In this document: in pieces, positions 50,985 through 59,509 of the stretch
How positions within the stretch are numbered: position 1 is the stretch's first letter
How the letters are laid out: each line of letters begins with the position of its first letter
From: Algiphilus sp.
GTDB lineage: Bacteria > Pseudomonadota > Gammaproteobacteria > Nevskiales > Nevskiaceae
DNA length: 64,000 nucleotides
Reading direction: 5' to 3'
NCBI RefSeq assembly: GCF_023145115.1
Contig: NZ_JAGLEJ010000040.1
Span: 139,617-203,616 of the forward strand
Position numbers and translations under genes: made by a program
The notes under the pieces: model-generated
The model's database searches: none
What the model saw: only the letters and a program-made list of their open reading frames with translations
What the model was told of the DNA's origin: nothing

Positions 50985-51012
50985 GGCCTCGCGTTCCGTT
51001 GCGTGTCTTTCG

Positions 51013-51035
51013 GCGCCCGGCCGGGGCCCGGGCGC
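51013..51035. promoter_or_regulatory. GC-rich hairpin in the GT2/CapA divergent spacer
   Basis: GCGCCCGG (51013-51020) and CCGGGCGC (51028-51035) form an 8-bp stem with a 7-base loop. It lies midway in the 94-base divergent spacer. Function is unknown; it could be an operator or simply GC-rich symmetry. Confidence 0.25.
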
Positions 51036-51078
51036 GTCGCCGTGATCGCGTTGTCGACGACTGAGCGGGGAAGGATAG

Positions 51079-52101
51079 ATGAAGCTCTGCCTCGGGGGCG
51101 ACTTCAGCCTCGGCGACACCTACCTGGCGGACTGGGCCCGACGGCCGCAGCGGCGCGAGCCGCTGGAGCGCCTGCAAAACGCGCCGGAACGCTTCGTGGA
51201 CCCGGTGGCGCCGTTCTTCGCGGCCGGGCGGCGCAACATCGTCAACCTCGAGACCGTGCTCACCCATGCCGAGCAGAGCCCGCTCGAGGGCAAGAAGAAG
51301 TTCCTGGGACGCGACGATCCCGCGCGCACGGTCGCGCTGCTGCACCGACTGCACGTGGAGGCAGTGTCCCTCGCCAACAATCACACCCGCGATTTCGGCG
51401 ATCGCGGGCTGCTCGACACCATGCACCATCTGGCCGTCGGCAACATCGGCTTCTTCGGCGCCGGCGACCGCGACAGCGCACAGAAGCCCTTCACGCTGAC
51501 GGCGGACACGGGGCGCCGGGTGCACGTCGTCGGCGGGATGCGGTTCCGCTCGCGCTATGCGCGCAGCTACAACCACTTCGCGGCCACCGGCAACTTCGGC
51601 ATCGGCGCCTTCCGCGCGGCCACCATGGTCGAGCGCATCGAGACACTGCGGCGGGACGATCCCGAAGCCTTCATCGTCGTGTTCCCGCACTGGGGCACGG
51701 ACTACGAACTGCGCTCCGACGGCATGCGGGGCTCGGCCGAGCGCTGGGTGGCGGCCGGCGCCGATCTCATCGTCGGCCACGGCACGCACGTGCTGACCGA
51801 GATCGAGTGCATCGACGGCGTGCCGGTGTGCTATTCGCTGGGCAATCTGGTGTTCAACTCGCCGGGGCGCTACCAGCGCTTCGGCATCCACCCCTACAGC
51901 GCCGTCGCCCATGTCGATGTGGGCAACGAAGGCCTGGAGGCGCTGCGCCTGTATCCCGTCGTCACCGACAACCGCCGGACCGGCTTCCGCACCCGCCCGG
52001 CCGACGCGCGCGAGTCGCGCTTCTGCCACGAGCGGCTGTGCGACGACGCCTTCGCGCTCGACCGCGACGCGCTCGGCTGGCATCTGGCCTTCGCGCGCTG
52101 A
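51079..52101 (+). CDS. CapA-family (poly-gamma-glutamate synthesis type) metallophosphatase-like protein
   Basis: The 340-residue protein starts MKLCLGGDFSLGDTYLADWA. It has the metallophosphatase-like motifs GGDFSLGD, NIVNLETVLT, VSLANNHTRDFGDRGLLDTM, VVFPHWGTDYELRSDG and IVGHGTHVLTEIECIDGVPV. CapA proteins act in capsule or poly-gamma-glutamate assembly in Gram-positives, and in Proteobacteria are common near polysaccharide genes. There is no signal peptide, so it is cytoplasmic here. A GGGGAAGGA site precedes the ATG. Its stop is 12 bases from the convergent dnaE2 stop. Confidence 0.85.
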   Translation: MKLCLGGDFSLGDTYLADWARRPQRREPLERLQNAPERFVDPVAPFFAAGRRNIVNLETVLTHAEQSPLEGKKKFLGRDDPARTVALLHRLHVEAVSLANNHTRDFGDRGLLDTMHHLAVGNIGFFGAGDRDSAQKPFTLTADTGRRVHVVGGMRFRSRYARSYNHFAATGNFGIGAFRAATMVERIETLRRDDPEAFIVVFPHWGTDYELRSDGMRGSAERWVAAGADLIVGHGTHVLTEIECIDGVPVCYSLGNLVFNSPGRYQRFGIHPYSAVAHVDVGNEGLEALRLYPVVTDNRRTGFRTRPADARESRFCHERLCDDAFALDRDALGWHLAFAR

Positions 52102-52113
52102 GCGCGCCGCGCC

Positions 52114-55100
52114 TCAGTGGAAGTCGCGCGAGCGCACGCTCAGCGCACCGAGCCAGTCGGCCCGGTCCTCGATGTGATGCACGACGATGTGGGTGACGCC
52201 GTCGGCACGCTGCAGCATGCCGCGCACGATGACGAAGTCGGCCATCGCCTGTGCCCGGAAGCGCCGGAAGGTCTCGCCCCAGACGATGAGGTTGTAGCTG
52301 GCGTCCTCGTCCTCCAGCGTCATGAAGACCGTACCCCTGGCGGTGCCGGGGCGCTGGCGGTTGATGAGCAGCCCGGCCACGCGCAGCGCGCAGCCGTCGC
52401 CGAGCTGCGCCACGCGCCCGGCGCGACAGACGCCCATGCGGTCCAGCCGCGACCGCAGCAGCGCCACCGGATGGCGGCGCAGGCTCAGCCCGGTGTTGTT
52501 GTAGTCGCCCAGGATCTCCTCGCCCTCGGCCGGCGGCGGTAGCGCCGGCGGCGCTTCCGGAGCGCCGTGGCCGGCGAGCAGGCCGGGCAGGCGCTGCAGG
52601 CCGGCGGCCTGCCAGTGCGCCTGATGGCGGTGGCCGGCGATCGTGGCCAGCGCGTCGGCGCGCGCCAGCGCCTCGCGGTCGCGCGCGTCGAGACCGGCGC
52701 GGTGCACGAGGTCGGCCGTATCGACGAAGGCGCCCCCGGCGCGGGCGGTGACGATGCGACGCGCCGCGGCCTCGGACAGCCCCTTGACCAGCCGCATGCC
52801 GAGGCGCAGCGCCGGCTGTGCGCCGGCGTCCTCCAGCGTGCAGTCCCAGTCGCTGGCGACGATATCGACCGGTCGGACGGTGACGCTGCCGCGGCGCGCC
52901 TCGGCGACCAGCTGGGCGGGGCCGTAGAAGCCCATCGGCTGGCTGTTGAGCAGCGCCGCGAAGAAGGCCGCCGGGTGATGGCGCTTGAGCCAGGCGGAGG
53001 CGTAGGCGAGCAGCGCGAAGCTGGCGGCGTGCGATTCCGGAAAGCCGTAGCTGCCGAAGCCCAGGATCTGCTGATAGATGGCTTCGGCGAAGGCCTCGTC
53101 GTAGCCGTTGTCGCGCATGCCGGCCATCAGCCGGTCGCGAAAGTGCTCGAGCCCGCCGTGGCGCTTCCAGGCCGCCATCGAGCGCCGCACCTGATCGGCC
53201 TCGCCGGGCGAGAAGCCGGCCGCGACGATGGCGATCTGCATGACCTGCTCCTGGAACAGCGGCACGCCGAGCGTGCGGCCGAGCACGCGCTCCAGCGCCG
53301 CGCTCGGATAGGTGACCGTCTCCAGCCCCTGCCGGCGCCGCAGATAGGGATGCACCATGCCGCCCTGGATCGGCCCCGGACGCACGATGGAGATCTGGAT
53401 GACCAGGTCGTAGTAGCTGGCCGGCCGCAGCCGCGGCAGCATGCTCATCTGCGCGCGCGACTCGATCTGGAAGACGCCGACCGTCTCGCCGCGCTGGATC
53501 ATGGCGTAGGTCGCCGGGTCCGCCTTCGGGATATCGGTGAGCGCGAAGGGCTGCCCGCGCCGCTGCGCGACCAGATCCAGCGTCTTGCGAATGGCGGTGA
53601 GCATGCCCAGCGCCAGCACGTCCACCTTGAGCAGGCCGAGCGCCTCGAGGTCGTCCTTGTCCCACTGGATGATGGTGCGGTCGGCCATCGCCGCGTTCTC
53701 CACCGGCACCAGGTGGTGCAGCGGTTGGTCGGCGATGACGAAGCCGCCGACGTGCTGGGACAGATGCCGCGGCAGATCGACCAGCTGCTCGGTGACCGCC
53801 AGCCAGCGCGCCATGTCGGGACGCGCCGGATCGACGCCCAGCCCCTGCAGGCGGTCGGCCACGGTCTCGGCACGGTCGTGCCAGTGCATGGCCTTGCCGA
53901 GACGGTCGACCAGCTCGGGGGCGATGCCCAGCGCGAAGCCGGCGTCGCGCAGCGCGCTCTTCGTCCGGTAGCAGATGACCGTGGCCGCCAGCGCGGCGCG
54001 CTCGCGGCCGTACTTGTCGTAGACGTACTGGATGACCTCCTCGCGCCGCTGGTGCTCGAAGTCGACGTCGATGTCCGGCGGCTCGTCGCGCTCCTTCGAC
54101 ACGAAGCGCTCGAAGAGCATGCTGGTCTCGCTCGGATCGACCGCGGTGATGCCGAGGGCGTAGCAGACCACCGAGTTGGCGGCCGAGCCGCGCCCCTGGC
54201 AGAGGATGTTGCGCGCCCGGGCGAAGCGCACCAGATCGGCCACGGTGAGGAAGAAGTGCTCGTACTCCAGCTCGCCGATGATGGCCAGCTCGCGCTCGAT
54301 CAGCGCGCGCACCCCGGGCGGCTCGCCCTCCGGCCAGTGCTTGCGGAGGCCGGCCTCGGTGAGCGCGCGCAGGTGCGCGCTGGCGGTCATGCCGTCGGGC
54401 ACCAACTCGTGCGGATAGGTGTAGCGCAGATCGCAGAGCCGGAAGGCGCAGCACGCCGCGATCCGCGCGCTCTCGGCCAGCCAGTCGGCCTCGAACAGCG
54501 TCGCCAGATCGTCGCGCGCGCGCAGATGCGCCTCGCCGTTGGCGGCCAGCGCCGCGCCGCATCCGGCCAGCGGCTTGCGCAGGCGCAGCGCGGTCATGAC
54601 ATCGGCCAGCGCGCGCTTGCCGCGCACATCCATGAGGGCGCCGCCGGCGGCCGTGATGGGCAGGGCGTGCGCGCGCGCCAGTCGCTGCACGCGCGCGCGC
54701 CGCCCGGCATCGAGGCCGTCGCGGAACTGATGCAGCGCCAGCCACAGCCGGTCGCCGAACAGCCCCTTCAGCCAGCGCACGTCGGCATCGCCCGCGTGCG
54801 CTTCGTCCGGCACCCACAAGGCCAGCAGGCGGCCGGCGTGCGCGGCGAGGTCGTCGCGCGTCAGGCGGTAGCTGCCCTTGGCCGTGGCCCGGCGACCGCG
54901 CGTGATGAGGCGGCAGAGATCACCGTAGCCGGCGTGATCGGGCGCCAGCAGCACCACGCGCGGGCCGTCGACGAGGCGGATCTCCGAACCGATGATCAAC
55001 CGCATGTCGAGCCGCTGGGCGGCCTCGAAGGCGCGCACCACCCCGGCCAGCGAGCACTCGTCGGTCAGCGCCAGCGCCGTGTAGCCCAGCGCGTGCGCGC

Positions 55101-55185
55101 GCTCCACCAGCGCGCCCGGCTGCGCGGCGCCGCGCTGGAAGGAGAACGCGCTCAGGCAGTGCAGCTCGGCGTAGGCGGGGGACAT
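52114..55185 (-). CDS. dnaE2: Error-prone DNA polymerase (DnaE2/ImuC)
   Basis: The 1023-residue C-family polymerase carries out lesion-bypass synthesis during the SOS response, together with ImuA and ImuB. It has an N-terminal PHP domain (about 5-200, with LTDECSLAGVVRAFEAAQRL), catalytic aspartates in PPDIDVDFEHQRREEVIQYV (370-376), and FPESHAASFALLAYASAWLK in the fingers region. The C-terminal OB domain (RVAGLLINRQRPGTARGTVF) is present. Length matches DnaE2 (1020-1080) rather than DnaE1 (about 1160). It is last in lexA-imuA-imuB-dnaE2, 28 bases after imuB. Confidence 0.96.
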   Translation of the reverse strand: MSPAYAELHCLSAFSFQRGAAQPGALVERAHALGYTALALTDECSLAGVVRAFEAAQRLDMRLIIGSEIRLVDGPRVVLLAPDHAGYGDLCRLITRGRRATAKGSYRLTRDDLAAHAGRLLALWVPDEAHAGDADVRWLKGLFGDRLWLALHQFRDGLDAGRRARVQRLARAHALPITAAGGALMDVRGKRALADVMTALRLRKPLAGCGAALAANGEAHLRARDDLATLFEADWLAESARIAACCAFRLCDLRYTYPHELVPDGMTASAHLRALTEAGLRKHWPEGEPPGVRALIERELAIIGELEYEHFFLTVADLVRFARARNILCQGRGSAANSVVCYALGITAVDPSETSMLFERFVSKERDEPPDIDVDFEHQRREEVIQYVYDKYGRERAALAATVICYRTKSALRDAGFALGIAPELVDRLGKAMHWHDRAETVADRLQGLGVDPARPDMARWLAVTEQLVDLPRHLSQHVGGFVIADQPLHHLVPVENAAMADRTIIQWDKDDLEALGLLKVDVLALGMLTAIRKTLDLVAQRRGQPFALTDIPKADPATYAMIQRGETVGVFQIESRAQMSMLPRLRPASYYDLVIQISIVRPGPIQGGMVHPYLRRRQGLETVTYPSAALERVLGRTLGVPLFQEQVMQIAIVAAGFSPGEADQVRRSMAAWKRHGGLEHFRDRLMAGMRDNGYDEAFAEAIYQQILGFGSYGFPESHAASFALLAYASAWLKRHHPAAFFAALLNSQPMGFYGPAQLVAEARRGSVTVRPVDIVASDWDCTLEDAGAQPALRLGMRLVKGLSEAAARRIVTARAGGAFVDTADLVHRAGLDARDREALARADALATIAGHRHQAHWQAAGLQRLPGLLAGHGAPEAPPALPPPAEGEEILGDYNNTGLSLRRHPVALLRSRLDRMGVCRAGRVAQLGDGCALRVAGLLINRQRPGTARGTVFMTLEDEDASYNLIVWGETFRRFRAQAMADFVIVRGMLQRADGVTHIVVHHIEDRADWLGALSVRSRDFH

Positions 55186-55213
55186 GCCGGAATACGCGGG
55201 GCCGCGCCACCGC

Positions 55214-56644
55214 TCAGGCCCACAGTCCGTGCAGGTACCACTGCCGGTCGGCGCGGTCCTGGAAGACCCACATGCGGGTGCCGTCGGGACTGCGCGCGGC
55301 GAAGTAGTCGCGGGCGACGCCGGCGCCGTCCCACCAGCCGGTCTCGATGCGCTCGGGGGCATCCATCAGCTCGGGAGGCTGCGCCAGCGGGCGCGGCGGG
55401 TCGAAGAGCCATACCGGGCGGTCGACCGGGATCTCGGCGTCGAGGGCGTCGGAGGCTTCGACGCCCTCGGTGGGCAGACGCCGCCAGGCACGCTCGGGAC
55501 GATGGTCGGCGGCCACGCCCATGCGCCAGACGGCGTCGACGCCCAGCCGCGCCACCAGGCGCTCGACGGTCTGCCGCCAGGCGTCGGTCTGGGCGCGACC
55601 GGTGTCGAAGAGGTCGAGCTGCGGCGCGTCCAGCGGGGCGAAGTCGTCGCAGGCCAGGGTCATGGCCTCGACCGGACCGGCCAGCGTCAGCCGGCTCATG
55701 CGCTCGCGCGCCATCAGGAGCCAGTAGCCGGCGTCGCGTGCCGGCGCGCTCAGCGGCACATCGAGCACGGTGTCGGGATGGTCCTCGTGGTGCAGCAGGA
55801 TGGTGACCCCGCGCGCACCGGTGTCGCGCGCGCGCAGGTCGCGCTCGAGGGCGCCGAGCAGGCGCTGCAGGCCGAAGCCGAGCCCTTCGACGCGATGGAT
55901 GTCGCCGTCGAAGCGCAGGCGGCGCCGGAAGCGCAGCGGCAGGCGATGCGCGCGCCGGGGATCGGGCGCGCGGCCGGTGAGACGATCGAGCAGCACCGTG
56001 GTCTCGCTGCCGAAGCGGCGCGCCACCTGGTCGACCGGCAGCGCCAGCAGCGCGCCGCAGCGGCGGATGCCGGAGGCGCGCAGCCCGTCGCGGGCGCGCG
56101 GCGACAGCGGCAGCGCCTGCACCGGCACGCCGTCGAGCCAGTCGCGCAGCGCCTGCCGGGTCTGCAGCACGCAGCCGTTGTCGAGACGCGCCGCCAGCGC
56201 CGCGCCCTCGAGGGTGGGAGCCACCGCCAGCCCGCATGCCAGCGGCTGCTCGGCGAGGCGTTCACGCGCCGCCGCAAGCAGGCCGTCGATGCCGCCGAAG
56301 ACGCGCAGGCTGCGACCGGCCTCGACCCAGATCGCAGCGCGGCCGGCAGGCTGCTCGGGATCGGGAGACAGACGCTCGAGATGCACCGGCGCACCCAGGT
56401 CGTGCGCCACCGCGGCGAGATCCTGCATGGCCCCGATCTCGGCGTGGGGGTCGGCGTCGATCAGGCGCAGCTCGGGGCGCGCCGCCATCACGGCGCCGGC
56501 CTCGACCCCCGGGAACAGGGCCTCGCGCGTGGCCACCACCCACCGGCGACTGCCATGGCGCGCGGTGACCGCGACGCCGTCGGCCGATGCCAGCGTCAGC
56601 GCATCGAGCGCCAGCCGCTTCGGTGCCAGTGCCAGCCAGAGCAC
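55214..56644 (-). CDS. imuB: ImuB, catalytically inactive Y-family polymerase-like protein
   Basis: The 476-residue protein starts at a GTG with MLWLALAPKRLALDALTLAS, the ImuB opening. The usual Y-family acidic active-site residues are absent: ADGVAVTARHG and AIWVEAGRSLRVFGG replace them, as expected for ImuB. The beta-clamp motif QLDLF is at 342-346 in PQLDLFDTGRAQ. It should bridge DnaE2 to the sliding clamp and ImuA. It begins 7 bases after the imuA stop. The C-terminus WVFQDRADRQWYLHGLWA is typical. Confidence 0.93.
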   Translation of the reverse strand: MLWLALAPKRLALDALTLASADGVAVTARHGSRRWVVATREALFPGVEAGAVMAARPELRLIDADPHAEIGAMQDLAAVAHDLGAPVHLERLSPDPEQPAGRAAIWVEAGRSLRVFGGIDGLLAAARERLAEQPLACGLAVAPTLEGAALAARLDNGCVLQTRQALRDWLDGVPVQALPLSPRARDGLRASGIRRCGALLALPVDQVARRFGSETTVLLDRLTGRAPDPRRAHRLPLRFRRRLRFDGDIHRVEGLGFGLQRLLGALERDLRARDTGARGVTILLHHEDHPDTVLDVPLSAPARDAGYWLLMARERMSRLTLAGPVEAMTLACDDFAPLDAPQLDLFDTGRAQTDAWRQTVERLVARLGVDAVWRMGVAADHRPERAWRRLPTEGVEASDALDAEIPVDRPVWLFDPPRPLAQPPELMDAPERIETGWWDGAGVARDYFAARSPDGTRMWVFQDRADRQWYLHGLWA

Positions 56645-56651
56645 CGTGGAC

Positions 56652-57269
56652 TCAGGCGGCGTGCCGCCAGCGCATGCCGCCGTGACCGCCGCGACACTTG
56701 TGGACGGTGACGGTGAAACGGTCCGGTGCGCCCTCCAGCAGCAGGCGCAGCGCCGCCGGCGAGCTCTGCCCCTCGGCGCGCCGGTCGCGATAGAGCAGGC
56801 CGCAGGCATCGCCGGTCTCGGCGGCGAGCTGCAGGCGGCGCAGATCCTGCTGGTCGAGCCGTCCCGGCCAGCACAGCACGGCGCTGAAGCCGCCCGAGCG
56901 CAGCATCTGCTCGGTCGCCCAGTGCGCCGACCCGGTCGACTCGGGCGTGATGACCAGCAGCCGCGACAGCGCCACGCCGGCCCGCGCCAGCGCCGGCGCG
57001 TAGGGCAGCAGCGGCGGGCACACCAGCGCGGCGCGGCCGCCGGCCCGGGTGAGCCGCGCCAGCCAGGGCGTGACCAGCTGCAGCTCGCCGCAGCCGGGGC
57101 CCGCGAACAGGATCTCGCTGAGCGCGCCCACCGGCCAGCCGCCGCCGGGCAGCAGCGCATCGAGGCCCTGGTAGCCGGTGGACTGGGCGCGCACGCGCGC
57201 CCGGGCGCCGCCGCGCCAGACCTGCGCCCGGTCGAGCAGCGGTGCCAGCGGATCGGGGTTGCCGCTCAT
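56652..57269 (-). CDS. imuA: ImuA, RecA-like SOS mutagenesis protein
   Basis: The 205-residue protein starts MSGNPDPLAPLLDRAQVWRG and has a RecA/SulA-like core with STGYQGLDALLPGGGWPVGA, LSEILFAGPGCGELQLVTPW and LLVITPESTGSAHWATEQML. A clean Walker A is not seen, consistent with ImuA proteins that lack ATPase motifs. It partners ImuB and DnaE2 in translesion synthesis. Its ATG overlaps the lexA stop (ATGA), so it is translated with lexA. Confidence 0.9.
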   Translation of the reverse strand: MSGNPDPLAPLLDRAQVWRGGARARVRAQSTGYQGLDALLPGGGWPVGALSEILFAGPGCGELQLVTPWLARLTRAGGRAALVCPPLLPYAPALARAGVALSRLLVITPESTGSAHWATEQMLRSGGFSAVLCWPGRLDQQDLRRLQLAAETGDACGLLYRDRRAEGQSSPAALRLLLEGAPDRFTVTVHKCRGGHGGMRWRHAA

Positions 57270-57880
57270 GCCGCGCCCTCCCCGAGATGCCGCAGCACGC
57301 CCACGGCGAGCCCCTCGATGGCGAGCTCGCGCGCGCGCAGATCGATCTCGATGGGGGCGAAGTCGGGATTCTCGGCGATGAGACGGACGCGGTACCCCTC
57401 GCGTCGGAAGCGCTTGACGGTGACCTCGTCGTCGATGCGTGCCACCACGATCTGGCCGTCGCGCGCCTCCGGTGCACGGCGCACGGCGAGGATGTCGCCG
57501 TCGAGAATGCCGGCATCGCGCATCGACTCGCCGTGCACGCGCAGCAGGTAGTCGGGCTGCGGGCGGAACAGCCCGGGCGCCACCGGCACGTGCCGCTCGA
57601 TGTGCGCTACCGCCAGCACCGGCGCGCCGGCGGCGACCCGGCCGATCAGCGGCAGGCCGTCGGCCCCGCGCTGCCCGGCGGCCAGGCGGATGCCGCGCGA
57701 GGCGCCCGGCACCAGCTCGATGACGCCCTTGCGTGCCAGCGCGCGCAGGTGCGTCTCGGCGGCGTTGGGCGAGGCGAAGCCGAAGGCGCGCACGATGTCG
57801 GCGCGCGTCGGCGGCGCCCCTTCCTCGGCGAGGCAGCGGCGGATATAGGCGAGGATCTCGGCCTGACGTCGGGTGAGCAT
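57266..57880 (-). CDS. lexA: LexA repressor heading the mutagenesis cassette
   Basis: The 204-residue SOS repressor has an N-terminal winged helix (MLTRRQAEILAYIRRCLAEE, RADIVRAFGFASPNAAETHL), the self-cleavage site Ala84-Gly85 in RVAAGAPVLA, and catalytic Ser119 (RVHGESMRDAG) and Lys156 (EVTVKRFRRE). RecA filaments on damaged DNA would trigger cleavage and so induce lexA and the imu genes together. The protein might be the main LexA or a second, cassette-specific one; only the rest of the genome can tell. A perfect LexA box overlaps its own promoter. Confidence 0.95.
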   Translation of the reverse strand: MLTRRQAEILAYIRRCLAEEGAPPTRADIVRAFGFASPNAAETHLRALARKGVIELVPGASRGIRLAAGQRGADGLPLIGRVAAGAPVLAVAHIERHVPVAPGLFRPQPDYLLRVHGESMRDAGILDGDILAVRRAPEARDGQIVVARIDDEVTVKRFRREGYRVRLIAENPDFAPIEIDLRARELAIEGLAVGVLRHLGEGAA

Positions 57881-57901
57881 GGCGGGGAGGCGACCGGATG
57901 A

Positions 57902-57947
57902 CTGTACGTTTGTACAGTATTCCACGCTGCCGCGCCGCGGCTGTCAA
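57902..57947 (-). promoter_or_regulatory. SOS promoter of lexA-imuA-imuB-dnaE2 with perfect LexA box
   Basis: On the minus strand TTGACA (57947-57942) and TGGAAT (57924-57919) are 17 bases apart, a strong promoter. The LexA box CTGTACGTTTGTACAG (57902-57917) has perfect CTGT-N8-ACAG symmetry and lies just past the -10, over the predicted start site near 57912. Bound LexA would block initiation. The box is 22-37 bases upstream of the lexA ATG. Confidence 0.9.
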
Positions 57948-58093
57948 GCGTTCCCTGCATTCGACCACCGGGGCCGACCACGACGGGAGCGGCTATGATG
58001 CATGCGTCCTTCCGTGGCCGGCCATGCACCGTTGATGCGCCGGGCCATCCGGCGCCGGAGCCACGAGGGGCCGCCTTCCAGGGGAGACAACCT

Positions 58094-58879
58094 ATGGGCC
58101 TACCAGCACAAGCGCGCCTCCGCATCGAGCGCGCACCGGCCGCGCCTGCCGGCCCGCTTGCAGCGGGCATTGCCGGGGCGCGTCCGGTCACCACCTCGCG
58201 CCAGCTGCAGCGCCTGATCGCGCCGCTCCACGCCGACGCCGAGACCACCGCCGAGCAGGTCTTCGATCAGGTGTGGCACGGCATTCCGGAGTATCGCAAC
58301 GGGACCCACGGCCATGATGCGGCCGAGATCCACGAGCACTGCCTGCTCGGCACGCGGGTCTGGCACCAGTCGCTGCGCGACCGTCGTCCGCCGCCGACCG
58401 AGGCGCTGGAGCAGCTGGCGCGGATCGGCGCCTACAAGTGCCGCATCGGCATGCCGCTGGGCAGTGTCATGCAGGCCTTCCGGGTGGGCTCGATGCTGTT
58501 CTGGGAGCAGCTCGTCGCGCTCAGCCACGAGCACGACGGTGTGCGCGACGAACTGCTTTCCAAGGTCTCGCTCTTCTTCCTGCAGCACTTCGACCAGGTC
58601 GGTGAAGCGGTCAGCCGCGGCTACCACGCCGAGCAGCGGCGCACGCCGCGCCGCGACATCGCGCCGCTGCCGCCGCGACCGGTGTTCGCCGAGCCGCTGA
58701 CCGAGCGCGAGCGAACGGTGCTGCGCCTGCTGTGCGCGGGGCGCTCCAACGGCGAGATCGCCGAGCACATCCGCATCTCGCAGAACACGGTGAAGTACCA
58801 CCTCAAGGCGATCTACGGAAAGCTGGGCGTGCACCGCCGCACCGAGGCGGCGGCCATGGCGCAGCAGCTCGGCCTGTAG
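58094..58879 (+). CDS. LuxR-type HTH transcriptional regulator
   Basis: The 261-residue protein has a C-terminal LuxR/GerE helix-turn-helix at about 195-255 (LTERERTVLRLLCAGRSNGE, IAEHIRISQNTVKYHLKAIY, GKLGVHRRTEAA). The N-terminal 180 residues are helical, with IEHCLLGTRVWHQSLRDRR-like and IGMPLGSVMQAFRVGSMLFW segments resembling RsbRD-type or PucR-associated sensing domains. No receiver Asp is seen, so it is not a response regulator. The signal is unknown. GGGGAG gives the ATG at 58094. It is divergent from lexA. Confidence 0.82.
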   Translation: MGLPAQARLRIERAPAAPAGPLAAGIAGARPVTTSRQLQRLIAPLHADAETTAEQVFDQVWHGIPEYRNGTHGHDAAEIHEHCLLGTRVWHQSLRDRRPPPTEALEQLARIGAYKCRIGMPLGSVMQAFRVGSMLFWEQLVALSHEHDGVRDELLSKVSLFFLQHFDQVGEAVSRGYHAEQRRTPRRDIAPLPPRPVFAEPLTERERTVLRLLCAGRSNGEIAEHIRISQNTVKYHLKAIYGKLGVHRRTEAAAMAQQLGL

Positions 58880-58886
58880 CGCCGCG

Positions 58887-59393
58887 CTACCCGAACAGCA
58901 GCGCCATCAGGGCGACACCGGCGCGCCAGGCCAGCCACAGCGCCAGCACCAGCCCGCCGGCCAGCAGCGCCAGCTCCAGCCAGCGCCTCCACGACGGCTC
59001 GCGCTGCACGCCCTCGAGATCGTCGAGATGGCGCTCCAGCAACGCGCAGTTGCGGGTGTTGGCGCGCAGCACGAAATCGACCGCGTCGCCGGCCACCGGC
59101 ACCAGACCGACGAAGAGATCGAGCACGGCATAGCCGGCCATGCGCGCGAGCAGCCGCGGCGGCGCGCGCATGCGGGCGGCTTCGCCGATGATGGCGAGGG
59201 TCATGACAAAACCGGCGGCGTCGCCCACCACCGGTATCAGCGAGATGATCGGCTGGATGCCGATGCGCCAGCCCACCAGCGGCAGCGGGATGCTGCCGTC
59301 GAGCAGCCATGCCATGCGGCGCGCGAAGCGGCGCGAGGCGGCGATGCGGGCCGGATCGACGGCCGGTGGCGGCGGAGCGTGGCGCTGCGTCAT
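58887..59393 (-). CDS. DUF4112 membrane protein
   Basis: The 168-residue protein has LLDGSIPLPLVGWRIGIQPI, ISLIPVVGDAAGFVMTLAII and VLDLFVGLVPVAGDAVDFVL. The repeated (I/V)P-V-x-GD-A motif around the hydrophobic stretches is the DUF4112 signature. Three helices are likely, the last at about 140-165. Function is unknown. It is convergent with the LuxR gene, 7 bases apart, and divergent from plsB. Confidence 0.88.
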   Translation of the reverse strand: MTQRHAPPPPAVDPARIAASRRFARRMAWLLDGSIPLPLVGWRIGIQPIISLIPVVGDAAGFVMTLAIIGEAARMRAPPRLLARMAGYAVLDLFVGLVPVAGDAVDFVLRANTRNCALLERHLDDLEGVQREPSWRRWLELALLAGGLVLALWLAWRAGVALMALLFG

Positions 59394-59509
59394 GCGGGGT
59401 TCCGTGGCGGATGCGCGGGCAGGATAGCGCTGCAGCCACGCGACGACGCGCGCATCATTGGCGACCGTGGCCCGCCGGCATGGCGCCACGACCGGGAATA
59501 GGGGGAGGA

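Noticed and set aside
47481..52101. Complete capsule or O-antigen cluster
   Set aside because: No polymerase, flippase, ABC exporter, chain-length regulator or nucleotide-sugar synthesis gene is present.
52567..55806. A 1079-codon plus-strand frame opposite dnaE2 and imuB
   Set aside because: It is the complement of dnaE2, which has all polymerase motifs. The plus-strand product is low-complexity (H, R, Q, A, G) with no domain.
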